A stretch of 64,000 nt of DNA from Gemmatimonas aurantiaca (lineage in GTDB: Bacteria; Gemmatimonadota; Gemmatimonadetes; Gemmatimonadales; Gemmatimonadaceae): NCBI RefSeq assembly GCF_037190085.1, contig NZ_JBBCJO010000011.1, positions 62,001 to 126,000 of the forward strand, in the 5' to 3' direction. Positions 52,694 to 61,068 of this stretch are shown here, one piece after another (positions within the stretch are counted from its first letter, which is position 1; the number at the start of each line of letters is the position of its first letter). Below the pieces are notes generated by a model. It made no database searches. It was not told the origin of the DNA and worked only from the letters and a program-made list of their open reading frames with translations. Both the position numbers and the translations under genes were made by a program.

Positions 52694-53182
52694 TCACCCG
52701 ATCATCCGTCTCCACAATCCCGGGCGACGCAGCAGCAGATAGTATCCGGAGCAGGCACTCGCCGCCGCATTGGCCACGACGATGCTCCACCAGGGCACCA
52801 GTTCGCGCATCGGCTCCGTGATCCGGCCGACCACCGCGATGGTGACGGCGAATCCCGTGAGAATGAGCCCGGTCATCAACCCGGCACGCCCCGGTGTGCG
52901 ATAGGTCTGCTCCACCAGACGGAGCACGAAGAGGCCGATACAGAGCGACAGCACCAGATGCACCAGGTTGTACCAGAACACCACCGACATGTCCACCGCG
53001 ATCGGGAACTGCAGAATCGCCGGATCGTGCACACCCCGGAACAAGCCCTGCCCCAGCAGGTTCACGGTGAACAGCGCTCCCCGACCGGCGAGCAGATCGA
53101 ACGCCGTGTAAAACACGATCACCGCGGCGTAGGCAATGAGTCCCGCCGTCACACCGTCGCGCACCCACCGGGTTTCCGTCAT
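52694..53182 (-). CDS. Four-helix membrane protein of unknown function
   Basis: A 162-residue protein from the ATG at 53182 with four transmembrane segments (GLIAYAAVIVFYTAFDLLAG, VHLVLSLCIGLFVLRLVE, LMTGLILTGFAVTIAVVG and SIVVANAAASACSGYYLLL). It is 34 bp after the SCO gene and on the same strand as the oxidase genes, so it may be an accessory or assembly protein of that complex. I do not recognise the family. Confidence 0.6.
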   Translation of the reverse strand: MTETRWVRDGVTAGLIAYAAVIVFYTAFDLLAGRGALFTVNLLGQGLFRGVHDPAILQFPIAVDMSVVFWYNLVHLVLSLCIGLFVLRLVEQTYRTPGRAGLMTGLILTGFAVTIAVVGRITEPMRELVPWWSIVVANAAASACSGYYLLLRRPGLWRRMIG

Positions 53183-53216
53183 GTGTTTCCTCTCGTGTCC
53201 CAGAGCTTCAGATGTT

Positions 53217-54125
53217 TCAGAGGGTGCGCAGCAACGCGGCGGTGCGTTGCCAGTCACCGGACATGCGATACGACACACGTCCTTCACGATCGAGCAATAC
53301 CACGGCCGACGCGTGGACGATCTCGCCTGTCCTGGTGTCGCGTGAATGGGCGACATCCCAGGCGCTCAGCACCTGCAGTACTTCGTCCACCGATCCGCTG
53401 AGCACACGATCATTGGCGCCGAGCTGCCACTGGTCGGCGATGCTGGAGAGGCGGGTGGGCACATCGCGCCATGGATCGAGTGTGACAACCACCAGCATGA
53501 CATCATCGGCGTTGGCGTTGCGCCGGGCCGTCTTGAGATCCTGCACGATGGTGGGGCACACGGTCTCGCAGTGTGCATACGCGAACGTCACCATCGCCGG
53601 ATGACCGCGCAGTCGTTCGAGCGAAAACGACTGACCGTGCTGATCGACGAGCGCGAGCGGCGGCGGTGTCTCGAGGACGGTGTTCCGCGTTTCCATCATC
53701 GATGCCACGAACGGCTGTGGTGTGAACACCGACGCGTCGGCCACACGGCCCGCGCGGCGTGCACTCTGCACACGCCAGAGCGCGGCGCTCATCCCCGATG
53801 CCACGAGCAGGAGCATCGCACCGATCAGCATCTGTCCGCCAAATGACGCGCGCAGGCGACGGACGTCTTCGCGAAGCGCATCACCCCACACCGCCATCAG
53901 CACACCGATCATGCCGATCGGCTCGCCGATGAGCAGGATCCATCCGCCCGCGGCCGGCAGCCCGTTGGCCATCGTGCCGAAACAGGCGGCGCGCGTGCGC
54001 AGGACCCACTCCGGCACACTGGCCGGTACGGGCCACAGCGCGAGGGCCCACCATGCCGCGGTGATGACCAGCAGCATCACCAGCGCCGGGAAGGCGACCC
54101 CACGCTGCGCACGCGCCTCCGTCAT
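53217..54125 (-). CDS. SCO1/SenC-type copper chaperone with N-terminal membrane domain
   Basis: A 302-residue protein from the ATG at 54125. The C-terminal thioredoxin-like domain (residues ~150-302) has the copper-binding CETVCP and the conserved downstream His in HASAVVLLD. SCO proteins deliver copper to the CuA site. The N-terminal ~130 residues contain three hydrophobic segments, more than the single anchor usual in SCO. It follows the heme-copper subunit I gene by 14 bp, matching a role in building CuA of subunit II. Confidence 0.88.
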   Translation of the reverse strand: MTEARAQRGVAFPALVMLLVITAAWWALALWPVPASVPEWVLRTRAACFGTMANGLPAAGGWILLIGEPIGMIGVLMAVWGDALREDVRRLRASFGGQMLIGAMLLLVASGMSAALWRVQSARRAGRVADASVFTPQPFVASMMETRNTVLETPPPLALVDQHGQSFSLERLRGHPAMVTFAYAHCETVCPTIVQDLKTARRNANADDVMLVVVTLDPWRDVPTRLSSIADQWQLGANDRVLSGSVDEVLQVLSAWDVAHSRDTRTGEIVHASAVVLLDREGRVSYRMSGDWQRTAALLRTL

Positions 54126-54139
54126 GAGTGAACCATGAA

Positions 54140-55906
54140 TCAGCCCACCTTCCACAGGAAGGTCAGGAGCTTCCAGTTCGTGAAGTAGTACACCACGAAG
54201 GCCAGCAGGAAGATCGCCACGAGCACCATGGTGCCCGGTGTGGGGCCGATGATGCTGCGCGAGCTGGCGTGCAGTGCCTCGTTGATCTCGTCGACGTTGG
54301 CCGCGTGCACCGGCGGATTGGTGAGTCCCTGCGGAATGCCGGCAATGGCCTTGCCGGTCTCCACAGTGGTGATGGCTTCGCCGAAGAACACCGACTTCAC
54401 AGCGATGGCGATGAAGCTGAACGCACCGGTCACGGCCAGAATGCCGCCGATGCCCATCACGGCCAGCGTGATGTCCACCGCCGGATTGAACTGCACATCG
54501 AACAGCGCCTGCGAGAACGAGGCATCCCAGTGCCGCCGCGGAACCCCGAAGCTGCCGGCGAACGTCATGCCCATGGACAGCAGCAGCATGCCGATCGCGA
54601 ACAGGTACGGTTGCGCCTTGGCCAGTCCCCAGAACGCGACCTTTCGCCGGAATACCAGCGGCAGCAGGTAGTATGTCGCGCCCATGAACGCCATGGCCGT
54701 GCCGCTCACCACCGTGGCATGGAAGTGTCCCGGGATGCGCATGGTGTTGTGCGCGATGATGTTGATCTGCTCGGTGCCGATGGTCACGCCGGTGATGCCA
54801 CCCACGAAACCGAACACCACCACGCTGAACACCATCGCGCTGAATCCCGGGTCACCCCATGGGGCGCGTCGCAGCCACCCGAACAAGCCGTCGGTGAACC
54901 CGCGCAGGCGCATGCCCAGCTCCATACCGGCCGGCACGGTGAAGCCGTGAATCATGGAGGCCAGCACGGCCATGTACATGAAGTACGACGTGTTCACGAT
55001 CTTCCAGGCCGGACCGAAGCCCGGATCGACCAGCAGGTGGTGCGCCGACGCCATCGAGATGAACAGGATGTAGAGCACGAACGCCGAGCGGCTCACTTTC
55101 TCGTTCAGCACGACACCGCCAACGGTGAGCGCGGCGAGCAGATACCACACCGCCACCATCGCCGCCACGTTGATCTGCTGCGACGAATGGCCGAGCGCCC
55201 ACCAGAGCATGCGGTAGATCTCGGGATCGACGCTCTTGATGAGCCCCAGACTCCACAGGAACGTGGGGATGTAGATCATCGCGCCATGGAGCAGCGTGAT
55301 CACGGCGATGATGGCCGCCGTCATCGCGCCGTACACCACCAACGGCATGGATCCTTCGTAGGTCTTCTCCCGCTTGGCGATCACCAGCGTGGCGAAGAAC
55401 TGTCCGCACACGATGAGCGCGCCCACCGCGAAGAGAATCACGCCGAGATACAGCCCCGGATGCGCCTTGAGTGGCGGATAGGACGTGAACAGCACATCGG
55501 CACGGCCCGACCACTGCACCCACTCCACCAGCAGTGTCCCACTCAGCATCAGCCCGAAACTGAACCAGCCGAGTTTCGGAGCGGCCGGGCGACTGTTGAG
55601 CAGAATCGTCGCCGCGAACCACAGCACCGCCATCTCGAAGTAGATGATGAAGAAGATCAGCATGTTCATGCCGTGCACGCCGAGGATGCGGTAGTACCAT
55701 TCGGCGGGGAGCAGATGCACGGCCTGCCAGCGGGTGAGCACCAGCAGCAGGGCGGCCACCGCTCCGATGAGCAGGGAGACCACCGCCACGACGGCGTTCG
55801 CCTTGATGAGCGGCTCGGCGGCACTGGCCACCACGCGTCCGGTGACCGGGCAGATCCGATGCGGAAACGCCGGTGCCGAAGCAGAGACAGGAGCGACGGT
55901 GCTCAT
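54140..55906 (-). CDS. B-family heme-copper oxidoreductase subunit I, active-site Tyr absent
   Basis: A 588-residue protein with about 13 membrane helices. It aligns with the Thermus ba3-type subunit I. Shared blocks include LGVHGMN (low-spin heme His), SYPPLKAHPGLYLG, the CuB His pair in ASAHHLLVDPGFGPAWK and the heme-a3 His in VPGHFHATV. The CuB helix reads WWALGHSSQQINV, so the crosslinked tyrosine expected at His+4 is Gln. Known oxidases need that Tyr, although some proposed NO reductases of this superfamily lack it. It may reduce NO rather than O2. Confidence 0.88.
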   Translation of the reverse strand: MSTVAPVSASAPAFPHRICPVTGRVVASAAEPLIKANAVVAVVSLLIGAVAALLLVLTRWQAVHLLPAEWYYRILGVHGMNMLIFFIIYFEMAVLWFAATILLNSRPAAPKLGWFSFGLMLSGTLLVEWVQWSGRADVLFTSYPPLKAHPGLYLGVILFAVGALIVCGQFFATLVIAKREKTYEGSMPLVVYGAMTAAIIAVITLLHGAMIYIPTFLWSLGLIKSVDPEIYRMLWWALGHSSQQINVAAMVAVWYLLAALTVGGVVLNEKVSRSAFVLYILFISMASAHHLLVDPGFGPAWKIVNTSYFMYMAVLASMIHGFTVPAGMELGMRLRGFTDGLFGWLRRAPWGDPGFSAMVFSVVVFGFVGGITGVTIGTEQINIIAHNTMRIPGHFHATVVSGTAMAFMGATYYLLPLVFRRKVAFWGLAKAQPYLFAIGMLLLSMGMTFAGSFGVPRRHWDASFSQALFDVQFNPAVDITLAVMGIGGILAVTGAFSFIAIAVKSVFFGEAITTVETGKAIAGIPQGLTNPPVHAANVDEINEALHASSRSIIGPTPGTMVLVAIFLLAFVVYYFTNWKLLTFLWKVG

Positions 55907-56508
55907 TCGTCCTCCTCATGGCGAAGCGTGGCCTGCGCGTTGTCGGCGACCGGTCGACCCTGTTCGTCCACCACGATGACCCGACCGACCATCGTGTGAT
56001 GACCGATCCCGCAGAACTCGTTGCAGATGATGCGGAAATCGCCGGTGGCCGTGGGCGTGACCTGCAGCGCGTAGTCGTAGCCCGGCACGACCTGGAAGTT
56101 CACGTTCAGCGGATAGAGGCTGAATCCGTGGTTCACATCGAGCGAGGACATGTGCAGGCGGTATGTGGCGCCGGCCTGCAACTGCAGGATGGGATACCAC
56201 TGATACGTCATGCCGACGAGATAGACCTCCGCGCCGGGGGGCGGCGCGACGATGGGGATGCCACGATCGTCGCCGACTTTGTATTGCGCGGCGAACTCCA
56301 TCGTGCGCGCGTAGAACTTCGCAGGCTCGACGCGGCGCCGGATGCCCGAAGGATTCTGGCCGCCCTTCCAGTGCCACAGCGGCATCATCGCGAAGAGCAC
56401 CATGCACCAGGCGAACGAGATCGCCACCCACACCTTCTCGGCTTTGTGCGCCGGCTTCCACCAGACGCCCGGGACCGGGTCGAGTCCGGAATGCACCTTG
56501 GTCAGCAT
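55903..56508 (-). CDS. Heme-copper oxidoreductase subunit II with CuA site
   Basis: A 201-residue protein with one N-terminal helix (VWVAISFAWCMVLFAMMPL) and a cupredoxin domain. The CuA ligands are complete: His in LDVNHGFSLYP, Cys pair, His and Met in CNEFCGIGHHTMVG. It accepts electrons from cytochrome c or a similar donor and passes them to subunit I, whose start overlaps its stop by 4 nt. TGAGGAATCC upstream gives a ribosome site. Confidence 0.93.
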   Translation of the reverse strand: MLTKVHSGLDPVPGVWWKPAHKAEKVWVAISFAWCMVLFAMMPLWHWKGGQNPSGIRRRVEPAKFYARTMEFAAQYKVGDDRGIPIVAPPPGAEVYLVGMTYQWYPILQLQAGATYRLHMSSLDVNHGFSLYPLNVNFQVVPGYDYALQVTPTATGDFRIICNEFCGIGHHTMVGRVIVVDEQGRPVADNAQATLRHEEDE

Positions 56509-56515
56509 GGATTCC

Positions 56516-56683
56516 TCACGGCAGTGTGCCGGTTGGCATCGTGAGGATCTCCCACATGCCCCAGCCGGTGTAGACCACCATCATCACGACGATCCCCAGC
56601 ACGAGCAGGAGAAAGACGTTGTCGAACAAGCGCTGCATCAACGGCGGTGCTTCCGGTTCGCCGGTATGGGGTGAGTCGTCCAT
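56516..56683 (-). CDS. Small single-helix membrane subunit
   Basis: A 55-residue protein (ATG at 56683, TGA at 56516) with one hydrophobic helix (VFLLLVLGIVVMMVVYTGWGMW) and a hydrophilic N-terminus (DDSPHTGEPEAPP). It sits 7 bp before the subunit II gene as the first gene of the operon. Position and size recall the subunit IIa or CcoQ-like small subunits of heme-copper oxidases. It is short enough to be missed by automatic gene callers. Confidence 0.75.
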   Translation of the reverse strand: MDDSPHTGEPEAPPLMQRLFDNVFLLLVLGIVVMMVVYTGWGMWEILTMPTGTLP

Positions 56684-56713
56684 GACGCTCTCAGGATGTG
56701 AAGGTGGGAATGG

Positions 56714-56775
56714 TGTGGATTCCTGATATCCACATGCGTAAACGTGTCATGCATGACGTGGCACGGATCGCCACG
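56714..56775. promoter_or_regulatory. Cluster of inverted repeats in divergent control region
   Basis: Three perfect inverted repeats stand in a 62-bp span between the leftward oxidase operon and the rightward cytochrome b gene. They are TGTGGAT-N7-ATCCACA (56714-56734), the palindrome GTCATGCATGAC (56746-56757) and CGTGGC-N7-GCCACG (56757-56775). The middle one resembles a NorR half-site pair (GTCA-N3-TGAC) but has a 4-nt spacer. No sigma-54 promoter is visible nearby, so a NorR role is doubtful. The dense repeats suggest shared regulation of both units. Confidence 0.5.
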
Positions 56776-56834
56776 AAAACATGATTGTGTCATACTGGTA
56801 TTGCACTAGATATCCCGCAGTAGGGATTTCCTTT

Positions 56835-58424
56835 ATGCGTTCACGTACGCGGTCGCTCATGCGCTCTCTGGAACGTCTCGCCGCACGTCTGCTCCGCGCC
56901 GCGGATGCCGCCGTCACCCGCCTGTATGGATGGCGGTACAACGTCCTGCATCAGACAGGCACGTTGGTGGTGGCCCTGCTCGTGCTGCTCATCGTCACCG
57001 GGTTGTACCTGCTGGTCTTCTATCGGGTGGGCACCCCGTGGCAGTCGGTGGCGCGCCTGCACGACGATGTCGTGCTCGGGCGCTGGATCCGCTCGCTGCA
57101 TCGCTTCGCGTCGGATGCGATGATCGTCGCGGCGGTCCTGCATGCGTGGCGGCTCTTCGCGCAGGCGCGATCATGGGGACGACGGGCACTGGCCTGGACA
57201 TCCGGCGTGGTGCTGTTCGTCATGCTGTTCGTGAGTGGATGGACGGGCTATGTGCTGGTGTGGGATACATTCGGCGCGGAACTCGCCGTGGGGGGCGCGC
57301 GGCTGTTCGATGCGCTGCCCGTGCTCAGTGAACCGGTGCGAAGGATCTTCGCCGGGGATCAGCCCATTCCCAGCGCATTCTTCTTCATCAATCTCTTCCT
57401 GCACATCGCGTTGCCGCTGGGTGTGGGAGCCGGATTGTGGGTCCATCTCTCGCACATCGCGCGCCCCACGTTGTTTCCACCACGTGTGCTGATGTACGGC
57501 ATGGGTGGAGCGTTGCTGGCGCTGGCTCTGTTCTTCCCCGCGCCGCTCGCCCCCGAGGCGTCGCTGCTGTCGGTGAATCAGCGCGCGCCGGTGGATCTCT
57601 TCTTCGCGTTCTGGCTGCCGTGGGCGAACAGTCTGCCACCGTGGGTGGCCTGGGCCGGTGCCATCGGCACGTTCGGTCTCGCGCTGAGTGTGCCGTTGTT
57701 CACGCGCCGTCCCCGCACGGATGGATGGACGCCCAGTGTCGTGGACGAGCGTTACTGCACCGGATGCAACCAGTGTCCGCAGGACTGTCCGTGGGAAGCG
57801 ATCACGATGATTCCGCGCGAGGGGGCGCATGGCGCGCAGTCGGCGCTGGTGGCCCGCGTGGATCCATCACGCTGCGTGTCGTGCGGCATCTGCGCGGGTT
57901 CGTGCGCGCCCATGGGCGTCGGCCCGGCGGGGCACACGGGCCGCGATCAGATCATCCAGGTGCGCGCGCTCCACATCGCACCGGAGCCGCGCGAATGGCG
58001 GCCCGTGGCCATCTGCTGTGAGCATGCCGCGCCGGAGTATCTGACGCCGCTGCGCGAGCACAACGCCGAGGTGCGCCTCGTTCCCTGCGCGGGCAACCTG
58101 CACACGTCGGTGATCGAACTCAGTCTGCGTGCCGGCTCACCGGGTGTCATGGTCTTCACCTGTCCGCCGCGCGATTGCCGCGGACGTGAGGGTCCCAAGT
58201 GGCTGCATGAACGGCTGTACAACGACCGTGAAGCCGAACTGCAGGCACGTGTGGACCGGACCCGCGTGGCCACCGCGGTGATGGCCCCCGGAGATCTCGC
58301 CGGAACCCTCGCCGCGTGGACGGCATTCACCGCACGACTCGATGCGTACGATCATCGCTCCCCGGATACCCTCGACGATCCACTCGGCGCCATCTGCGAG
58401 CCCGTGCCGATGGAGGAGAACTGA
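56835..58424 (+). CDS. Cytochrome b / 4Fe-4S ferredoxin / MvhD-like fusion protein
   Basis: A 529-residue protein from the ATG at 56835, with AGGGA 8 nt upstream. Residues ~1-270 form a cytochrome b-like membrane domain with heme His candidates in RSLHRFASDAMIVAAVLHAW and NLFLHIALPLGVGAGLWVHL. A ferredoxin domain follows with two 4Fe-4S motifs, CTGCNQCPQDCP and CVSCGICAGSC. The last ~150 residues resemble the MvhD-type iron-sulfur subunit (PCAGNLHTSVIELSL, FTCPPRDCRGREG). It likely moves electrons between a soluble carrier and quinone or the adjacent heme-copper enzyme. Confidence 0.8.
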   Translation: MRSRTRSLMRSLERLAARLLRAADAAVTRLYGWRYNVLHQTGTLVVALLVLLIVTGLYLLVFYRVGTPWQSVARLHDDVVLGRWIRSLHRFASDAMIVAAVLHAWRLFAQARSWGRRALAWTSGVVLFVMLFVSGWTGYVLVWDTFGAELAVGGARLFDALPVLSEPVRRIFAGDQPIPSAFFFINLFLHIALPLGVGAGLWVHLSHIARPTLFPPRVLMYGMGGALLALALFFPAPLAPEASLLSVNQRAPVDLFFAFWLPWANSLPPWVAWAGAIGTFGLALSVPLFTRRPRTDGWTPSVVDERYCTGCNQCPQDCPWEAITMIPREGAHGAQSALVARVDPSRCVSCGICAGSCAPMGVGPAGHTGRDQIIQVRALHIAPEPREWRPVAICCEHAAPEYLTPLREHNAEVRLVPCAGNLHTSVIELSLRAGSPGVMVFTCPPRDCRGREGPKWLHERLYNDREAELQARVDRTRVATAVMAPGDLAGTLAAWTAFTARLDAYDHRSPDTLDDPLGAICEPVPMEEN

Positions 58425-59041
58425 TGTCGCGCGTCTCGTGGGTGCGTGGTGCCATCGGTGTGGTGGTCGCGGCGTTCGGCCTGCTGGCCCTGCGCGCGTT
58501 GTCGCTCACGTCGCTGCCCGTGGCATCGAAGGGACGGTCGGTGCTCCGACTCTCATGGTCGGCGCGCCCCGAGCGTATCGAGCAGTGCCGACGACTCACC
58601 GATGCGGAACTCGCGGAACGACCGCAGCACATGCGACTGCGCTGGGAATGCGAGGGCCGTTTCGCGCGGTATCTGCTCACGCTCTCGGTGAACGGGCAGC
58701 CCGTGGCATCGGACACCGTACGCGGCAGCGGACTGCGTCATGACCGGCCGATGCATCTGTTCCGCGAATACGGACTCGAACCCGGCGAGCAGCGTCTGGC
58801 AGTGACACTGCGGCGGATCGACGCCGAGGTGCGTCCCGACAGCGCCGGTGATCAGACCGCCGAGGGTGTGGGCGCCGCCGACCGGGAAACGCGGGAGGCG
58901 CAGGAACGGCGTACCCGACGCGCGGAGGCGTTGCCCGAGGTGGTGTCGCTGGATACGACACTCGCGGTGCATGCGGGCAACGTGGTGTTGATTTCGTATT
59001 CGAGCACCGCGAGGGAGCTCGTTCTCAAGGCGAGGCCGTAG
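58424..59041 (+). CDS. Membrane-anchored protein of unknown function
   Basis: A 205-residue protein whose ATG overlaps the previous stop (TGATG), so it is coupled to the cytochrome b fusion. One N-terminal helix (GAIGVVVAAFGLLALRALSL) anchors a periplasmic part with two Cys (EQCRRL, RWECEG). The end is beta-like (VHAGNVVLISYSSTARELVL). No known domain is recognised. It may support the cytochrome fusion protein. Confidence 0.6.
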   Translation: MSRVSWVRGAIGVVVAAFGLLALRALSLTSLPVASKGRSVLRLSWSARPERIEQCRRLTDAELAERPQHMRLRWECEGRFARYLLTLSVNGQPVASDTVRGSGLRHDRPMHLFREYGLEPGEQRLAVTLRRIDAEVRPDSAGDQTAEGVGAADRETREAQERRTRRAEALPEVVSLDTTLAVHAGNVVLISYSSTARELVLKARP

Positions 59042-59049
59042 GGCGGTTG

Positions 59050-59239
59050 CTATCGATCTGCTTCCTGATCAGCTCCTTCCTGCTTCCTCTTGATATCCAT
59101 GACGCGGTGGCGCCGAGTGTGTCCGGATGACGCTCCCGGGGGCGAGGGACGGTGGTGCGTCATCCGGAGAGTGCCAATTCCACGGCGTCAATATTTCAAG
59201 AGGGAGCAGGAGGGAGCGGGTCAGGGAGGAGATCAATAG
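59050..59239. repeat. MITE-like palindromic element, copy 2
   Basis: About 190 bp with the same design as 11169-11357. The left end is CTATCGATCTGCTTCCTGAT and the right end pairs as ATCAATAG. Both copies share GCGGTGGCGCCGAGTGTGTC and the internal TCCGGATGA. The copies differ by scattered substitutions, some of which keep the hairpin arms paired. This copy also sits in a convergent gap, between the membrane-anchored protein and fliOP. Confidence 0.85.
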
Positions 59240-59270
59240 ATGCTCCTCTCATTCCTGAAGACCGTTGGTG

Positions 59271-61001
59271 TTATCTGAAGCTTTGCACCAGACTCGTGAT
59301 GGTCAGGCTCCAGCCGTCGACCAGGACGAACAGCAACAACTTGAATGGCAGGGAAATCATCGCCGGTGGCAGCATGAACATGCCCATACTCATCAGCACC
59401 GACGCAACCACGGCATCGATGATGATGAACGGCAGGTAGATCGCAAACCCGATCTGGAACGCCGTGCGCAGTTCACTGGCCACGAATGCCGACATCAACA
59501 CATGCAATGGCACATCGTCCACCGTATTCGGGCGGTCCATGCGGCTCAACCTCACGAACGTCTCCACATCCGACGGGCGTGTCTGCTTGAGCATGAAGGT
59601 CCTGAATGGTTTCACACCCGTCTTCATCATTTCGACCTGCGTCATCTGTCCATCGAGCCACGGCGTGATCGCGGTGCGATTCACCTCACTCAACGTGGGA
59701 CCCATGACAAAACCGGTGAGCAGCAACGCCATGCCGGCGAGCAACTGGCCCGGCGGAGCGGTCTGCGTACCCATCGCCTGCTTGAGGAAGTGCAGCACGA
59801 TGAGGATGCGGGTGAAGCCCGTCATCATCAGCAGCAGCGTGGGGAGCAGCGTGAGCAGCCCCATCATCACCACGATGCCCACGGTGCCGTTCAGGCGCAG
59901 ACCGCCGTCTTCGCCGCTGCCGCCAAGTTTGACGTCCATCTGCGGCATCATGCGCATGATGGCGTCGTCGGCCGCGATGGGTGCCGGTGTGGCGGCCGAA
60001 GCCTGATTGTTCGGCTCCTGCGCTGGCGTGGTCACCATCTGCGACATCGCACGCGGCGCCGATGTGCCACGGTTCGTGGTGGCCGCGCCGTTGCCGGTGC
60101 GGGGCTGCGCGGTCGGCGTCGTGGAGAGCTGCGCCTTGGCCGTGGCGTTCGTGATGTCATTGCGCGCACCTGCCGCGGCGCCGCGCGTGCTGCCACCCCG
60201 ACGGTTGGCCGGCACGAGGGGCGGTGCATCGAGCGTGCGCGGTGCGGCGGGCGATTGCAGCGCGGGCGTCGCGGCCGCCGACGCCGGTCGTGCGGTCTGC
60301 GTGCCGGCCCCTGCGGGCGCCACGGGAGCCGCCGGCGGCTGTACGGCCGGCGGTTGCACGGCCGGTTGTACGGCCGGCGGTTGTGTCCCTGTGGCTTGTG
60401 CCCCCTGCGCATGCAGGACGGGCGCCGCGAAGGTGATCATCGCCACGGCGAACACCGCCAGGCGCGTGGCTCCACTCAACGACACACCGAGCATCGCGCG
60501 AAAATCGCGATCGGCCTGACGCCCCGATTGCGGCGCGTACGTGTTGGGCGTGCCGGCGCTGGTCGTCATCGGTGCCGTGAGGAAACGCGGCACCTCCGCG
60601 GTTTCCGTCGGTGCAAAGGCCGCGATCGAAAGCGGTGCCGCTGCAACAGGCGCGGCTGCCGAGGACGCGACCGCAAATGCCGCCGATGCTTCCGCACTCG
60701 AGATGTGCGGTTGTGGCACCTTGCTCGTGGCGATCACGCGTTGCCGGTCGGCTTCATCCAGTTCGAACAGTGGATGCACGCCGCCCTCGCCCACGCTGAG
60801 CGCCATCACCTTCTCGCCCACCCGCACCACGGCCAACCCGGTCTTGGGGCCGAGCGGCACACGCTGCACCACTTCCACCGGCACCCGCATGCGTACGCCC
60901 AGCGCGCCCGTGCCCCAGCGCCTGAGCGCATAGAGACACAGGGCTCCCAGGCCCAGTACAAAAGCAAGCGCGGCGACGACGCCCAGTCCGGCGATCAGCA
61001 T
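59271..61001 (-). CDS. fliP: FliO-FliP fusion protein
   Basis: A 576-residue single frame. Residues 1-~95 are FliO-like: one helix (GVVAALAFVLGLGALCLYAL) and the small domain with VVRVGEKVMALSVGEGGVHPL. Residues ~170-200 are a second signal-like helix (RLAVFAVAMITFAAPVLHAQ), then a Pro/Ala/Thr-rich linker to ~330, then full FliP (RILIVLHFLKQAMGTQTAPP, TLSEVNRTAITPW, FIIIDAVVASVLMSMGM). FliO and FliP are normally separate; FliO helps FliP assemble the export gate. An internal Met near residue 169 could give separate FliP. Confidence 0.9.
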   Translation of the reverse strand: MLIAGLGVVAALAFVLGLGALCLYALRRWGTGALGVRMRVPVEVVQRVPLGPKTGLAVVRVGEKVMALSVGEGGVHPLFELDEADRQRVIATSKVPQPHISSAEASAAFAVASSAAAPVAAAPLSIAAFAPTETAEVPRFLTAPMTTSAGTPNTYAPQSGRQADRDFRAMLGVSLSGATRLAVFAVAMITFAAPVLHAQGAQATGTQPPAVQPAVQPPAVQPPAAPVAPAGAGTQTARPASAAATPALQSPAAPRTLDAPPLVPANRRGGSTRGAAAGARNDITNATAKAQLSTTPTAQPRTGNGAATTNRGTSAPRAMSQMVTTPAQEPNNQASAATPAPIAADDAIMRMMPQMDVKLGGSGEDGGLRLNGTVGIVVMMGLLTLLPTLLLMMTGFTRILIVLHFLKQAMGTQTAPPGQLLAGMALLLTGFVMGPTLSEVNRTAITPWLDGQMTQVEMMKTGVKPFRTFMLKQTRPSDVETFVRLSRMDRPNTVDDVPLHVLMSAFVASELRTAFQIGFAIYLPFIIIDAVVASVLMSMGMFMLPPAMISLPFKLLLFVLVDGWSLTITSLVQSFR

Positions 61002-61068
61002 CGAAGGCGATCAGGTGGTCGGCGGAACGGTATCGGTGAACATCGTATCGGTCATCATCGGATCGTCC

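Noticed and set aside
54128..55999. A 623-codon plus-strand frame over the heme-copper subunit I gene
   Set aside because: Antisense shadow of a conserved membrane protein; highly charged with no motif.
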